DNA of 64,000 nt from positions 1 through 64,000 of the forward strand of contig CAKTZR010000012.1 of assembly GCA_934636105.1 (NCBI GenBank), written 5' to 3'. This stretch comes from an uncultured Clostridia bacterium. Lineage in GTDB: Bacteria; Bacillota; Clostridia; Christensenellales; Aristaeellaceae. The stretch's first letter is position 1. Every line of letters begins with the position of its first letter. The notes under the pieces were generated by a model. It saw only the letters and a list, made by a program, of their open reading frames with translations, was not told where the DNA came from and did no database searches. This document shows positions 9,153 through 19,358 of the stretch, in pieces. A program made the position numbers and the translations under genes.

Positions 9153-9163
<11 letters not shown>
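8384..9163 (+). CDS. livG: Liv-type ABC transporter ATPase (LivG)
   Basis: A 259-residue ABC ATPase. Walker A GPNGAGKTT near residue 38, a LivG-type Q-loop region (GIARTFQNIRLF), signature SLPYGMQRKLEIARAL near 155 and Walker B LLLLDEPAAGMNP are all present; the signature LPYGMQ is the normal LivG variant of LSGGQ. The ATG overlaps the end of livM by eight bases with GGGAGGTGAGC in front. Together with LivF it powers the importer. Confidence 0.95.
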
Positions 9164-9866
<703 letters not shown>

Positions 9867-9876
9867 GGGGGAACGT

Positions 9877-9919
9877 GCGAGGCTCTGCCTCGCGCTCCGG
9901 CAGGGAACTGAGTTCCCTG
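9877..9919 (+). repeat. Two-hairpin intergenic repeat, copy 1
   Basis: Hairpin 1 GCGAGGCTCTGCCTCGC (9877-9893), linker with CCGG, hairpin 2 CAGGGAACTGAGTTCCCTG (9901-9919). Same architecture as copies at 22216, 24174, 25774, 31014 and 31155; here the first stem has GAG/CTC where others have GGG/CCC. Confidence 0.75.
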
Positions 9920-9931
9920 CACCTTCCACAC

Positions 9932-9963
9932 AAACGGACGTGCTGCGGCGCGTCCGTTTTATA
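9932..9963 (+). terminator. Terminator of the liv operon
   Basis: AAACGGACG (9932-9940) pairs with CGTCCGTTT (9951-9959) and is followed by a short T/A run. Confidence 0.7.
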
Positions 9964-9988
9964 TCTCAAACGAAATGTCGTTTTCCTC

Positions 9989-10017
9989 TTGATTCCGAAC
10001 ACAAAGCGTGGTACAAT
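9989..10017 (+). promoter_or_regulatory. Promoter of the NUP-family gene
   Basis: TTGATT (9989-9994), 17-base spacer, TACAAT (10012-10017). Transcription would start near 10024. Confidence 0.7.
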
Positions 10018-10031
10018 GCAACACGTTCATT

Positions 10032-10084
10032 AAAAATCCGTTCAAAATTCTTTAAATTAAGAAGAATGTTCGGATTTTGATTTT
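10032..10084 (+). promoter_or_regulatory. Leader hairpin with T-run ahead of the NUP-family gene
   Basis: AAAAATCCG (10032-10040) can pair with CGGATTTT (10071-10078), with an inner ATTCTT/AAGAAT stem, followed by TTTTGATTTT. It lies between the predicted transcription start and the ribosome site, so it could act as an attenuator or a 5' protective stem. There is no room upstream for a riboswitch aptamer. Confidence 0.5.
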
Positions 10085-10111
10085 CGCAATTCTGAAAGGA
10101 GAACTTCATCC

Positions 10112-11116
10112 ATGAAGAAACTGCTTGCTCTGCTCGCTGCCGCTCTGCTCATCGTCTGCGCGTCCTTCGCGCTGGCCGAGCCTGTCGCCATCAAGGCCCT
10201 CATCCTGCCGAAGTTTGAAAGCGGCGAAATGGCCGGCGATTTCCCCGGCGAGGCGCAGTATTACTATGAAGCCTATTGCGACGGCGGCGAGAGCTACGAT
10301 GTGGCCGGCTGCCCGAATCCGCTGTATGTCAAGGACGGCGTCGCCCTCTGCGTGACCGGCATGGGCAAGGTCAACAGCGCGATGACCCTTCAGGCCATTC
10401 TGATGGATGATCGTTTCGATTTCAGCAACGCCTATATCATCAGCACCGGCTGCGCAGGTTCCGCGATTGAGTACGGCGTGATGGGCGATGTGTTCGTCAT
10501 CACCGCGACCGTTGACTACGACCTCGGCCACCATGCCGATGCGCGCGAACTGACCACCGATGTGGAGACCACCTGGTTCCACGACGAGAGCTATGACGAC
10601 GCTTCTCACAAGATTCTCAACCAGGAGCTTTGCGACAAGGTCTATAACCTCGTCAAGGACGTGGAGATCGAGACCACCGAAAAGACCCGCGCCTTCATGG
10701 CCGCCACGTTTGAGAACGCCGATTGGGCCATCCGCGACCCGAAGGTGCTGCGCGGCACGACCGTCACCGGCGACAACTACTGGAAGGGTCAGCACGGCCA
10801 CGAGAACGCCTTGCTGATGGCCGAAACCTACGCCTGCCCCGATCCGTACGCCCTCACCGAGATGGAGGATAACGCGATGGCCGTCGTGCTCGACCGCCTC
10901 GGTATGCTCGACCGCTACATCATCATCCGCGATTCCGTCAACACCGACGTGTTCATGAACGGCGCTTCCCCGGAAAGCCTGTGGGACCCGAACTTCGTGG
11001 ATTCCCTCGCGTCCGAGTCCAGCGTTGAATCCGCCGACATCTTCGCCACTGCGATGAAGAACAACTTCACCGTCGGCCATGTCGTCGTCGACGCCATCCT
11101 GAACGGCGAGCTGTAA
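10112..11116 (+). CDS. Purine nucleoside permease (NUP) family secreted protein
   Basis: A 334-residue protein with a signal peptide (1-22, SFALA-EP). The remainder matches the purine nucleoside permease family (NUP/COG5042): VTGMGKVNSAMTL, IISTGCAGS, GDVFVITATVDYDLGHH, and IRDSVNTDVF. Fungal NUP proteins take part in nucleoside uptake, while the fold is related to nucleoside phosphorylases, so a secreted nucleoside-binding or cleaving role is possible. Start ATG has AAAGGAGAACTTC upstream. It has its own promoter and terminator but sits between two ABC importers, which suggests that one of them may carry a purine or nucleoside; this is inference. The exact biochemical role in bacteria is unclear. 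Confidence 0.8.
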   Translation: MKKLLALLAAALLIVCASFALAEPVAIKALILPKFESGEMAGDFPGEAQYYYEAYCDGGESYDVAGCPNPLYVKDGVALCVTGMGKVNSAMTLQAILMDDRFDFSNAYIISTGCAGSAIEYGVMGDVFVITATVDYDLGHHADARELTTDVETTWFHDESYDDASHKILNQELCDKVYNLVKDVEIETTEKTRAFMAATFENADWAIRDPKVLRGTTVTGDNYWKGQHGHENALLMAETYACPDPYALTEMEDNAMAVVLDRLGMLDRYIIIRDSVNTDVFMNGASPESLWDPNFVDSLASESSVESADIFATAMKNNFTVGHVVVDAILNGEL

Positions 11117-11128
11117 GCCATACAAATC

Positions 11129-11161
11129 AAGCCGGAGAGCTTCGTTCTCTCCGGCTTTTTT
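11129..11161 (+). terminator. Terminator of the NUP-family gene
   Basis: AAGCCGGAGAG pairs with CTCTCCGGCTT across a short loop and runs into six T. Confidence 0.9.
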
Positions 11162-11189
11162 GCATGCGTCGGCGGATACGCTGGCCCGC

Positions 11190-11218
11190 TTGACTTTTTC
11201 TTTCGCCCCCGCTATACT
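11190..11218 (+). promoter_or_regulatory. Promoter of the YjbR-family gene
   Basis: TTGACT (11190-11195), 17-base spacer, TATACT (11213-11218); the start codon follows 34 bases later. Confidence 0.75.
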
Positions 11219-11251
11219 GAAACCATCCTATGATCCGGCGGAGGCGATTGT

Positions 11252-11629
11252 ATGACCCGCGACGAACTGACGCGCTATATCTTCGACACATACAGCGTCG
11301 AGCCGGATTACCCCTTCCCCGGCGACAACACCTCCGCCGTCTTCCGCCACGCGGGCAACCGCAAGTGGTTTGCGCTCGTGATGAACATTCCCGCGCAGAA
11401 GCTCGGTCTGCCGTCGGAAAACCGCATCGATATCGTGAATATGAAATGCGATTCCGTGCTCATCGGCTCGTTCCGCGGCCTGCCCGGCCTTTTCCCAGCC
11501 TACCACATGAACAAAGAAAGCTGGATCACCGCCGCACTCGACGGAAGCGCGCCGGATGAAACCGTGAAAACGCTGCTGGATATGAGCTATCAGGCGACTT
11601 TGCCGAAAGTCAGGAAAAAACGAAATTAA
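11252..11629 (+). CDS. MmcQ/YjbR family protein
   Basis: A 125-residue cytosolic protein of the MmcQ/YjbR family (CyaY-like fold, sometimes annotated DNA-binding). Family features are the N-terminal YIFDTYSVEPDYPFPGDNTSAVFRH, the KWFALVMNIP core strand, and the C-terminal FPAYHMNKESWITAALDG followed by a helix (ETVKTLLDMSYQAT). Length is normal. The ATG follows GGCGGAGGCGATTGT. It is a single-gene unit with its own promoter and terminator. The function of the family is not established. Confidence 0.88.
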   Translation: MTRDELTRYIFDTYSVEPDYPFPGDNTSAVFRHAGNRKWFALVMNIPAQKLGLPSENRIDIVNMKCDSVLIGSFRGLPGLFPAYHMNKESWITAALDGSAPDETVKTLLDMSYQATLPKVRKKRN

Positions 11630-11640
11630 GTCTATACGAA

Positions 11641-11680
11641 AACCGCCGCGAACTCAAAAGCTCGCGGCGGCTTCATTTTA
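11641..11680. terminator. Bidirectional terminator between yjbR-like gene and ABC operon
   Basis: CCGCCGCGA pairs with TCGCGGCGG; T-rich on the plus side and A-rich on the other, so it can serve the convergent ABC operon too. Confidence 0.75.
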
Positions 11681-11682
11681 TT

Positions 11683-12492
11683 TTAAGACAGCAGCATGCG
11701 GTCATTTTCGATTTCCTGACCGGCGGCCTTTTCAAACAGCTGCATCAAATCCTCGCGGGTAAGCTTCTTCTTTTCCTCCCCGCGCACATCGACCACGATG
11801 CGGCCCGCGTTCATCATAATCAGGCGGTTGCCCATCGCGATGGCGTCCTTCATATTATGGGTGACCATCATCGCGGTAAGCTTCTGTTCATCCACAATCT
11901 TTTCGGTCAATTCGAGCACCTTTGCGGCGGTTTTGGGATCGAGCGCTGCGGTATGCTCATCGAGCAGCAGCAGCTTCGGCGTGCGCAGGGCGGCCATCAG
12001 CAGCGTCAGCGCCTGTCGCTGGCCGCCGGAAAGCAGGCCGACCTTGCTGCTCATGCGATCCTCCAGCCCAAGGCCGAGGGTGCGAAGCTGTTCGCGATAC
12101 ATGTCGCGCTCCATGTTGGAGATGCCCCAGCGCAGCGTCCGCTTTTCGCCGCGGCGCATGGCCAACGCCATATTCTCCTCGATGTTCATGGTCGCGGCGG
12201 TGCCGGTCATCGGGTCCTGGAACACGCGGCCAAGGTATTTGGCGCGCTTGTATTCCGGCAGGCGGGTCACGTCCACGCCCGCAATCTCAATCGTGCCCTG
12301 ATCGACGGCGAATACCCCTGCCACTGCGTTGAGGGTAGTGGATTTGCCCGCGCCGTTGCCGCCGATGATTGTGACGAAATCGCCCTCGTTGAGTTTGAGA
12401 TCGACATCCGTCAACGCGCGCTTTTCGGTGATTGTGCCGGGATTAAACGTCTTGGCGATGTGGTTGATATTCAGCATGATGCGCTCAGCCAT
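11683..12492 (-). CDS. ABC transporter ATPase, TrpXYZ-type importer
   Basis: A 269-residue ABC ATPase. Walker A GGNGAGKSTTLNAV near 40, signature LLSGGQRQALTLLMAAL, Walker B LLLLDEHTAALDP, then a late H-loop (MMVTHNM). The Walker B aspartate is followed by EHTAALD, typical of the ATPase that partners with ABC_sub_bind-type binding proteins, the same layout as TrpXYZ of streptococci. The ATG at 12492 overlaps the end of the permease gene by eight bases; a further in-frame ATG at 12477 is an alternative. Last gene of the three-gene operon. Confidence 0.88.
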   Translation of the reverse strand: MAERIMLNINHIAKTFNPGTITEKRALTDVDLKLNEGDFVTIIGGNGAGKSTTLNAVAGVFAVDQGTIEIAGVDVTRLPEYKRAKYLGRVFQDPMTGTAATMNIEENMALAMRRGEKRTLRWGISNMERDMYREQLRTLGLGLEDRMSSKVGLLSGGQRQALTLLMAALRTPKLLLLDEHTAALDPKTAAKVLELTEKIVDEQKLTAMMVTHNMKDAIAMGNRLIMMNAGRIVVDVRGEEKKKLTREDLMQLFEKAAGQEIENDRMLLS

Positions 12493-13402
12493 GGTTCGCG
12501 CCACCCTTCTTCTTGAAATAGCGGTTCTTCCAATACGGCACGGCAAGGAACATGGCGACGACCAACGCCTGAAGCATCTTCAAATCGTTGGTGTTCAGGC
12601 CGAGCCAGAGCACCACCTGAATGACGATGTAATACAGAATTGCGCCGATGACCACAGCCAGCAGCTTGAGCGCAAAGTTATGGAAGATTTTAGAGAACGC
12701 GACTTCGCCGATGATGACGGCGGCCAGACCGATGACAATCGCGCCGCGGCCCATGCCGACATCCACAAAGCCCTGATACTGCGTCAGCAGCGCGCCGGAG
12801 AAGGACACCAGACCGTTGGAGAGCATCAGGCCCAGCACCTTATCTGCGTTGGTGTTGATGCCCTGCGCGCGCGCCATGTTGGCGTTCGCGCCGGTCGCGC
12901 GCAGCGAGCAGCCGCGCTCCGTGCCGAAGAACCAATACAGCAGCGCAATCACCACAACGGCGAGCACGGCCAGAATGATGAACGGGTTGGAGAGCGACAG
13001 GGCGCGCGCATTTCTGGCGGAAACGATCAGCGGATAGTTATTCACGCTGACGGCCATGTTGGCCTTGCCGCCGAGGATGCGCAGGTTGATGGAATACAGC
13101 GAGAGCTGGGTCAAAATGCCCGCCAGAATCGCCGGAATGCCCATGAACGTATGGAACAAACCCGTCGCAAGGCCGGCGAGCATACCGACCAGAAACGCCG
13201 CAATCATCGCGACCCACACGTTGCAGCCGCCGATAATCAGCACAGCGGCCACCGCGCCGCCGGTTGCGATGCTGCCGTCCACCGTCAGATCGGCCACATC
13301 CAGAATGCGATACGTGATATACACGCCAATCGCCATAATACCCCAAATCACGCCCTGCGAAACGGCGCTGGGGAAAGCGTTAAGCAGCTTGGCAATCTCC
13401 AC
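12485..13402 (-). CDS. ABC transporter permease, TrpXYZ-type importer
   Basis: A 305-residue permease with about eight to nine helices, related to the LivH/BPD_transp_2 family. The N-terminal GVIWGIMAIGVYITYRILDVADLTVDGS and the loop SLRATGANANMARAQGINTNADKV are the usual marks of permeases that accompany ABC_sub_bind proteins. RBS AAGGAGGACAATCC-like sequence precedes the ATG. Middle gene of the operon; a hairpin separates it from the binding protein gene upstream. Confidence 0.9.
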   Translation of the reverse strand: MEIAKLLNAFPSAVSQGVIWGIMAIGVYITYRILDVADLTVDGSIATGGAVAAVLIIGGCNVWVAMIAAFLVGMLAGLATGLFHTFMGIPAILAGILTQLSLYSINLRILGGKANMAVSVNNYPLIVSARNARALSLSNPFIILAVLAVVVIALLYWFFGTERGCSLRATGANANMARAQGINTNADKVLGLMLSNGLVSFSGALLTQYQGFVDVGMGRGAIVIGLAAVIIGEVAFSKIFHNFALKLLAVVIGAILYYIVIQVVLWLGLNTNDLKMLQALVVAMFLAVPYWKNRYFKKKGGANHG

Positions 13403-13424
13403 TGGATTGTCCTCCTTTTATACG

Positions 13425-13465
13425 CATGAAGCCAAGGGAGCGTTCAGCCGCTTCCTTGGCTCATG
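13425..13465 (-). other. Hairpin between binding protein and permease genes
   Basis: CATGAGCCAAGGAAGCG pairs with CGCTCCCTTGGCTTCATG (minus-strand reading) over about 16 bases. It mirrors the hairpin at 6348-6377 in the liv operon and probably stabilises the binding-protein message or partly terminates. Confidence 0.55.
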
Positions 13466-13487
13466 TGAATGCCTGTTTGGAATCGAA

Positions 13488-14420
13488 TTACTCGATGGCG
13501 ACGTAATCCTCCGGGATCGTCAGGCCAAGCGCCTCGACGTTCGCGGCGTTATACTTCTTGGTGAAGTTCGGGGCGGAAGCCACCTCCATGGTGCTCACGT
13601 CCGCGCCGTTGGCCAGAATGTCATACGCCATTTCGCCGGTCTTGTAGCCGAGGTCATAGTAGCTGATGGTCAGCGTCGCCACGCCGCAGCCCTTGCAGAT
13701 GCCTTCTTCGCCCGCGACAACCGGAACCTTCGCCGGGATGACGACGTTCGCGATCGTCTCGGTGTACGCAGCCGCGGTGTTATCGGTCGGGATGTAAATC
13801 ACATCGCTTGCATCCGCAGCGGACTGCGTGACGGAAGCGACGTCGTTGGAATCGGTGAAAGCAAATTCGGTGCAGGTATAGCCCATCTCCTCCAGATAGC
13901 CCTTAATCACGGTGATCTGGTAAACGGAGTTCGCTTCAGCGGAGCAGTAGATCAGACCGACGTTCTTCGCATCCGGAAACAACTCCTGAATCATCGCGGC
14001 CTGTCCATCCAGCGGCGCAAGATCGCTCGTGCCGGAGACATTGATGCCCGTCGTGCCGTTCCATTCCTTCATGCCCAGCGCGGTCGCATAGTCGGTGATT
14101 GACGTGCCGAGGATCGGGATATCGCCCGTCGCGGAAACAGCGGCCTGAAGCGGCGCGGTCGCGTTGGCGAGGATCAAATCCACGCCGTCGGCGGCAAACT
14201 TGCTGGTGATGGTGACACAGGTCGCCGCATCGCCCGCGGCGTTCTGCTCGTCGAACTTAACGTCCGGCATCTTCTCGGTCAGCGCATCCTTAAAGCCCTG
14301 CGTGGCGGCGTCCAGCGCCTCATGCTGCACGAGCTGGCAAATGCCCACGGTGGTCGCGCTCGCGCACGCCGCAGAAGCGGCCATCGCCAGCGTCAAAGCA
14401 ATCGTAGCGAACTTTTTCAT
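13488..14420 (-). CDS. ABC transporter substrate-binding protein, ABC_sub_bind family
   Basis: A 310-residue binding protein of the ABC_sub_bind (DUF534, TrpX-like) family. The signal peptide (1-23) ends in ACASA-TT; a cysteine is present but not in a canonical lipobox. Family motifs are VGICQLVQHEALDAATQGFKD at the mature start and later INVSGTSDL and IYIPTDNTAAAY. Streptococcal TrpX of this family imports tryptophan; other members bind tyrosine or other small ligands, so the substrate is open. Start ATG 14420 (MKKFATIAL) is chosen for its signal peptide and GGGGAGGATACC site. First gene of the operon. Confidence 0.88.
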   Translation of the reverse strand: MKKFATIALTLAMAASAACASATTVGICQLVQHEALDAATQGFKDALTEKMPDVKFDEQNAAGDAATCVTITSKFAADGVDLILANATAPLQAAVSATGDIPILGTSITDYATALGMKEWNGTTGINVSGTSDLAPLDGQAAMIQELFPDAKNVGLIYCSAEANSVYQITVIKGYLEEMGYTCTEFAFTDSNDVASVTQSAADASDVIYIPTDNTAAAYTETIANVVIPAKVPVVAGEEGICKGCGVATLTISYYDLGYKTGEMAYDILANGADVSTMEVASAPNFTKKYNAANVEALGLTIPEDYVAIE

Positions 14421-14496
14421 GGTTGGTATCCTCCCCAATACTTTCGATCCGGCTTGCGCCGGGCATTTACGATTTGATTTTCAAAAGTGCAACGCC

Positions 14497-14526
14497 ATTA
14501 TATAGCCGTTTACAAAGTTTTGTCAA
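14497..14526 (-). promoter_or_regulatory. Promoter of the TrpXYZ-type operon
   Basis: Minus-strand TTGACA (14521-14526), 18-base spacer, TATAAT (14497-14502). The leader to the start codon is about 70 bases. Bases 14527-14677 upstream are AT-rich and hold no gene that I can see. Confidence 0.8.
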
Positions 14527-14677
14527 GTGCATTTTAAAATTTTCATTGATTTTCTGATTCTTTTTGAATTTCGCGTTTAAAATCCCGCTTATAAAGTTGA
14601 CAATTCGTCTTTTGTTTTCATTGCCGTTTTGTCAACTTCATTGTATGAATATAACCGTGAGCAGCTGAAAGCGCAAC

Positions 14678-14706
14678 AAAAAAAGCGGACAGCCGAAGCC
14701 ATCCGC
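14678..14706 (-). terminator. Terminator after the 55-residue peptide gene
   Basis: GCGGATGGC, TTCG loop, GCTGTCCGC with two G-U pairs, then seven T on the minus strand. Confidence 0.85.
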
Positions 14707-14728
14707 CCTTCATATTCCTTTAAAACGA

Positions 14729-14896
14729 TCAATACCAGCTCTGGGTCGCGATTTCATCCTTCACGCCGTAGCTCTTTTTGAACTCGACACGGTAGAAATC
14801 ATCGATCTGGCGCGCAGCTTCCGCACGACGCCCATCCAGAACGCAGTATGCAACATTCACAACGATCAACGCGGCGAAGACGAAAATAGCGGTCAT
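14729..14896 (-). CDS. Small single-pass membrane peptide, unknown function
   Basis: A 55-residue protein: one transmembrane segment at 2-18 (AIFVFAALIVVNVAYCV) followed by a charged cytosolic tail (GRRAEAARQIDDFYRVEFKKSYG). The ATG at 14896 has GAAGGAGTGCTGGAT in front, and a tidy terminator follows, so it looks like a true gene. The frame is open further upstream but that part lacks a start signal and is rich in A/T. A TATAAT-like box lies near 14980 on the minus strand. I do not recognise a family. Confidence 0.65.
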   Translation of the reverse strand: MTAIFVFAALIVVNVAYCVLDGRRAEAARQIDDFYRVEFKKSYGVKDEIATQSWY

Positions 14897-15218
14897 ATCC
14901 AGCACTCCTTCTGATCGGAAAAAATCCTTGTTTTTCTTGGAACGAGCTTGTTTTCTTTCGTTCCTCTCTACGCCTATATTATAGCACTGTCCCCGCTTTT
15001 TCGCACCCTTTTTCTTCGCAGACCGCAAATAACCCAACGCGTTTTCAACCCTGCAAACCGCCCGTTTCAAGCGACTGACCGAGGGCAAAAACCCCTTGCA
15101 TTTGAATTTTGCACTTGCATTTTTTTCATTTTTCGCCCTTTTTGCTTTCTTTTTTGCAGGATGCTTTCAAAAAAACTTTTCTGACTTTTTCTGACCATTA
15201 GTTCTATTCACTTCACGC

Positions 15219-15247
15219 TTGTCACCGGTTCAGCCTTGTGATATACT
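15219..15247 (+). promoter_or_regulatory. Promoter of the toxin-like small RNA gene
   Basis: TTGTCA (15219-15224), 17-base spacer, TATACT (15242-15247). Predicted transcription start near 15254, exactly at the left arm of the long-range inverted repeat. Confidence 0.8.
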
Positions 15248-15314
15248 GTCTGCGTAGTCAAGAGGTCTTGCACGGCGGCTCCGCTTTCGCGCTGCGAAAG
15301 CGGAGGTGATGTAC

Positions 15315-15392
15315 ATGAGCAATACGGAACTTCTTTCGATTCTGCTTGCCATTGCATCCTTGCTTTTGACGTTGTGCTTCGGTCTGCGTTAA
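15315..15392 (+). CDS. 25-residue hydrophobic peptide, candidate type I toxin
   Basis: The peptide (MSNTELLSIL then LAIASLLLTLCFGLR) is almost all membrane helix with a basic C-terminal residue. This size, an acidic residue near the N-terminus and one helix resemble the Hol-Tox/Fst-like families of small membrane toxins in Firmicutes. It has a near-perfect Shine-Dalgarno (GGAGGTGAT at 15302-15310, five bases from the ATG) that a hairpin can hide. It would insert into the inner membrane and be toxic if overproduced; this is inference from architecture. It could instead be a harmless small membrane peptide. Confidence 0.6.
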   Translation: MSNTELLSILLAIASLLLTLCFGLR

Positions 15393-15513
15393 AAGAAAAT
15401 GCCGCCGTGTAGTAGCAGCTACAACGGCGGCGACGGTAACCACAAATGACACGCGCGTAAAGCGTCTGTCGTGCGAGGGTTTCCAACCTCTTGACTACAT
15501 TTTACTGCATTTC

Positions 15514-15544
15514 AGGCTTTGCGTCAAGGCGCGAAGCCTTTTTT
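15514..15544 (+). terminator. Terminator of the toxin-like transcript
   Basis: AGGCTTTGCG (15514-15523), loop of six, CGCGAAGCCT (15530-15539), one G-U pair, followed by T-rich sequence. Confidence 0.8.
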
Positions 15545-15576
15545 CATTCATTTTCATCGGCATTTTTTAAGAACAC

Positions 15577-15605
15577 TTGTTCCCATTTTTATTCTATGCT
15601 ATAAT
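15577..15605 (+). promoter_or_regulatory. Promoter of uvrB
   Basis: TTGTTC (15577-15582), 17-base spacer, TATAAT (15600-15605). No obvious LexA box (GAAC-N4-GTTC) was seen in this stretch. Confidence 0.75.
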
Positions 15606-15651
15606 AGGACATCATGAAATCATTCGGTTCTTTCCGATAGAGGAGGTCACG

Positions 15652-17714
<2,063 letters not shown>

Positions 17715-17718
<4 letters not shown>

Positions 17719-19277
17719 TGCACCCAATACACGTGATACTGATGCTCAAACAGGAGTTCCGCGCGCTCCATCCCGGTTTCGCGCAGCACGGTTTCGATGT
17801 TCGCGTCATCGCGATAGCGCTCAAAAAGGATGAAGCCGTCCGGCTTTTCCTCCAGCGCATCCAGCGCGGGCGCAACGCCTTGCGCGTCGTCCGCATTCAG
17901 CATGTAGAGACGCTCAAACGCCGCAAGCTCCAGCGTGTTCTGCGTCATGTCGTTTGTGCCGAGCACGACGCACGGCAGCGCGGCGTTTTCCTCGCAGGCG
18001 GCGACATAAGCGCTGTCTCCCGGATAAAGATAATGCACCTGCTGATCGCGGTTGACGCGCGCGCCGCAGGCCGCCAGCACCGCGCAGGTCAGCAGGCACG
18101 CCCCTCCCCGGCGCAGGCCGAATCGACAGCCGCCGCGCGCAAAGAGCATGAACAGCGCAGTCGTCACCAGCGGATAGACGCAGAAGATGTATCGATCCAC
18201 CTTATACGGCGAAATGACCGCAATCACCAGCACGTAAGCCGCGCAGGCCAACAGCGCCGGAGCGGCCATCGCCGCGCCCCGCTTCATCCCTTGCCCCGCC
18301 TTCTTCATCGGCCAGAAAACCAGCGCGAAACCCGCCAGCACCAGGGCCAGCAGGAAACCGCCGAACTGCTGCGCGTCAAGCGTCTGCCAGAGGATTTTGA
18401 ACCAGCGAATCATGTCGTTCAGCCGAACGCCCGCCGCGCTTTCGATGGCGCCCCGTCCGCGATAACCGCCGAAGATGTGATGCAGGCACCACGGGAACAG
18501 CCCGACCGCCAGCGCAAGCGCAAAGAAGCACCAGAGCGCAAAGCGCCCCGCCTTGTCAAACTCGCGCCGCGCAAGCCGCGCGAAGAAATACACGCCGCAT
18601 AGCATGCAGGCCAGAATGACAAAGTAATACTGCGTCAAAAAGCCTGAAATCAGCACGGCGGCCAGCGCGCGCATGCGCCAGACCGTCTGTCCATGAACAA
18701 AAAGCTCGACCAGCGCAAGCGCCAGCCAGACCGCCCACATTGTCATCATCGCATACATGCGGATGAACACGACGCTCGAAGCCGCGCCCGCGCTCAAGCC
18801 ATACAAAAGCCCCGGCAGAAGCGCCGTCGGCGTAAGTTCCAGCTTCTCTCCATCGGACAGCAGGCGCGCGGAAAGCAGCAAAATCCCCAGCTGCGTCAGG
18901 CTGAAAAAGAACAGATTCAGCGCAAGGCCCGTCCACTTGGTGAACGGCGGATGGCGGAACACGGAGCAGACCGCATGCATGAACAGATAATACAGCGGCG
19001 GATGCACGTCGGCAATCTGGTTTTCATAGACGTTCAGATATTCGTGCGCATGGCCTTCCGCCGTGAGATAATCCGAAAACGCGCTGCCGCTGATCCATTT
19101 CCCGGTCTCCGTGTTCAAAAAGGGTTGATGATACGAATTGGCTAACCCATAGGTAAAAAACTCGTCGATATCGAATCCGTCCTTTTTCGCGCCGATGCCG
19201 ATCATCAGCGCGATCAGGGCCGCGAGCATCCCCGCAAAACAGGCCAGCGTGAGCGCCGTCTTTCCGCGCTTTTGCAT
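17715..19277 (-). CDS. GT39/PMT-like multi-pass membrane protein
   Basis: A 520-residue membrane protein with about 11-12 helices. After the first helix comes FDIDEFFTYGLA with the acidic DxDE motif, then a periplasmic loop and HPPLYYLFMHAVCSVF, the pattern of dolichol/undecaprenyl-phosphate mannosyltransferase-like (GT39, PMT_2) and ArnT-like enzymes. It may transfer sugars from a lipid carrier at the outer face of the membrane. The C-terminal 130 residues form a soluble domain. It runs against the uvr genes, convergent with uvrB (stops overlap) and divergent from uvrA, so it is probably an unrelated insertion in the uvr cluster. Acceptor and donor cannot be told. Confidence 0.75.
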
Positions 19278-19358
19278 ATTCCATCCTCCAACACAATGTT
19301 CTGTTTTTGATTATAGCATTCTTTGACGCTTTGCGCCAGTATCAAGAAGGAGTTCACC

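Larger units (their letters stand above)
15254..15544 (+). ncRNA. Structured mRNA of a candidate type I toxin
   Basis: The predicted transcript runs from about 15254 to the T-run at 15540-15544. Its first 13 bases (15254-15266) are perfectly complementary to 15486-15498, a 5'-3' closing stem. An 11-base perfect hairpin (15279-15289 with 15295-15305) buries the GGAG of the toxin ribosome site. After the peptide gene a GC-rich hairpin occupies 15401-15431. The whole layout, with short leader peptide, occluded ribosome site and closing stem, matches type I toxin mRNAs such as hok or aapA in principle. No clear antitoxin promoter is visible on the minus strand; only weak candidates exist. Confidence 0.6.

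Noticed and set aside
15393..15500. Antisense antitoxin promoter opposite the toxin-like RNA
   Set aside because: Only weak -35/-10 pairs with poor -10 boxes could be found on the minus strand, so no antitoxin feature was annotated.
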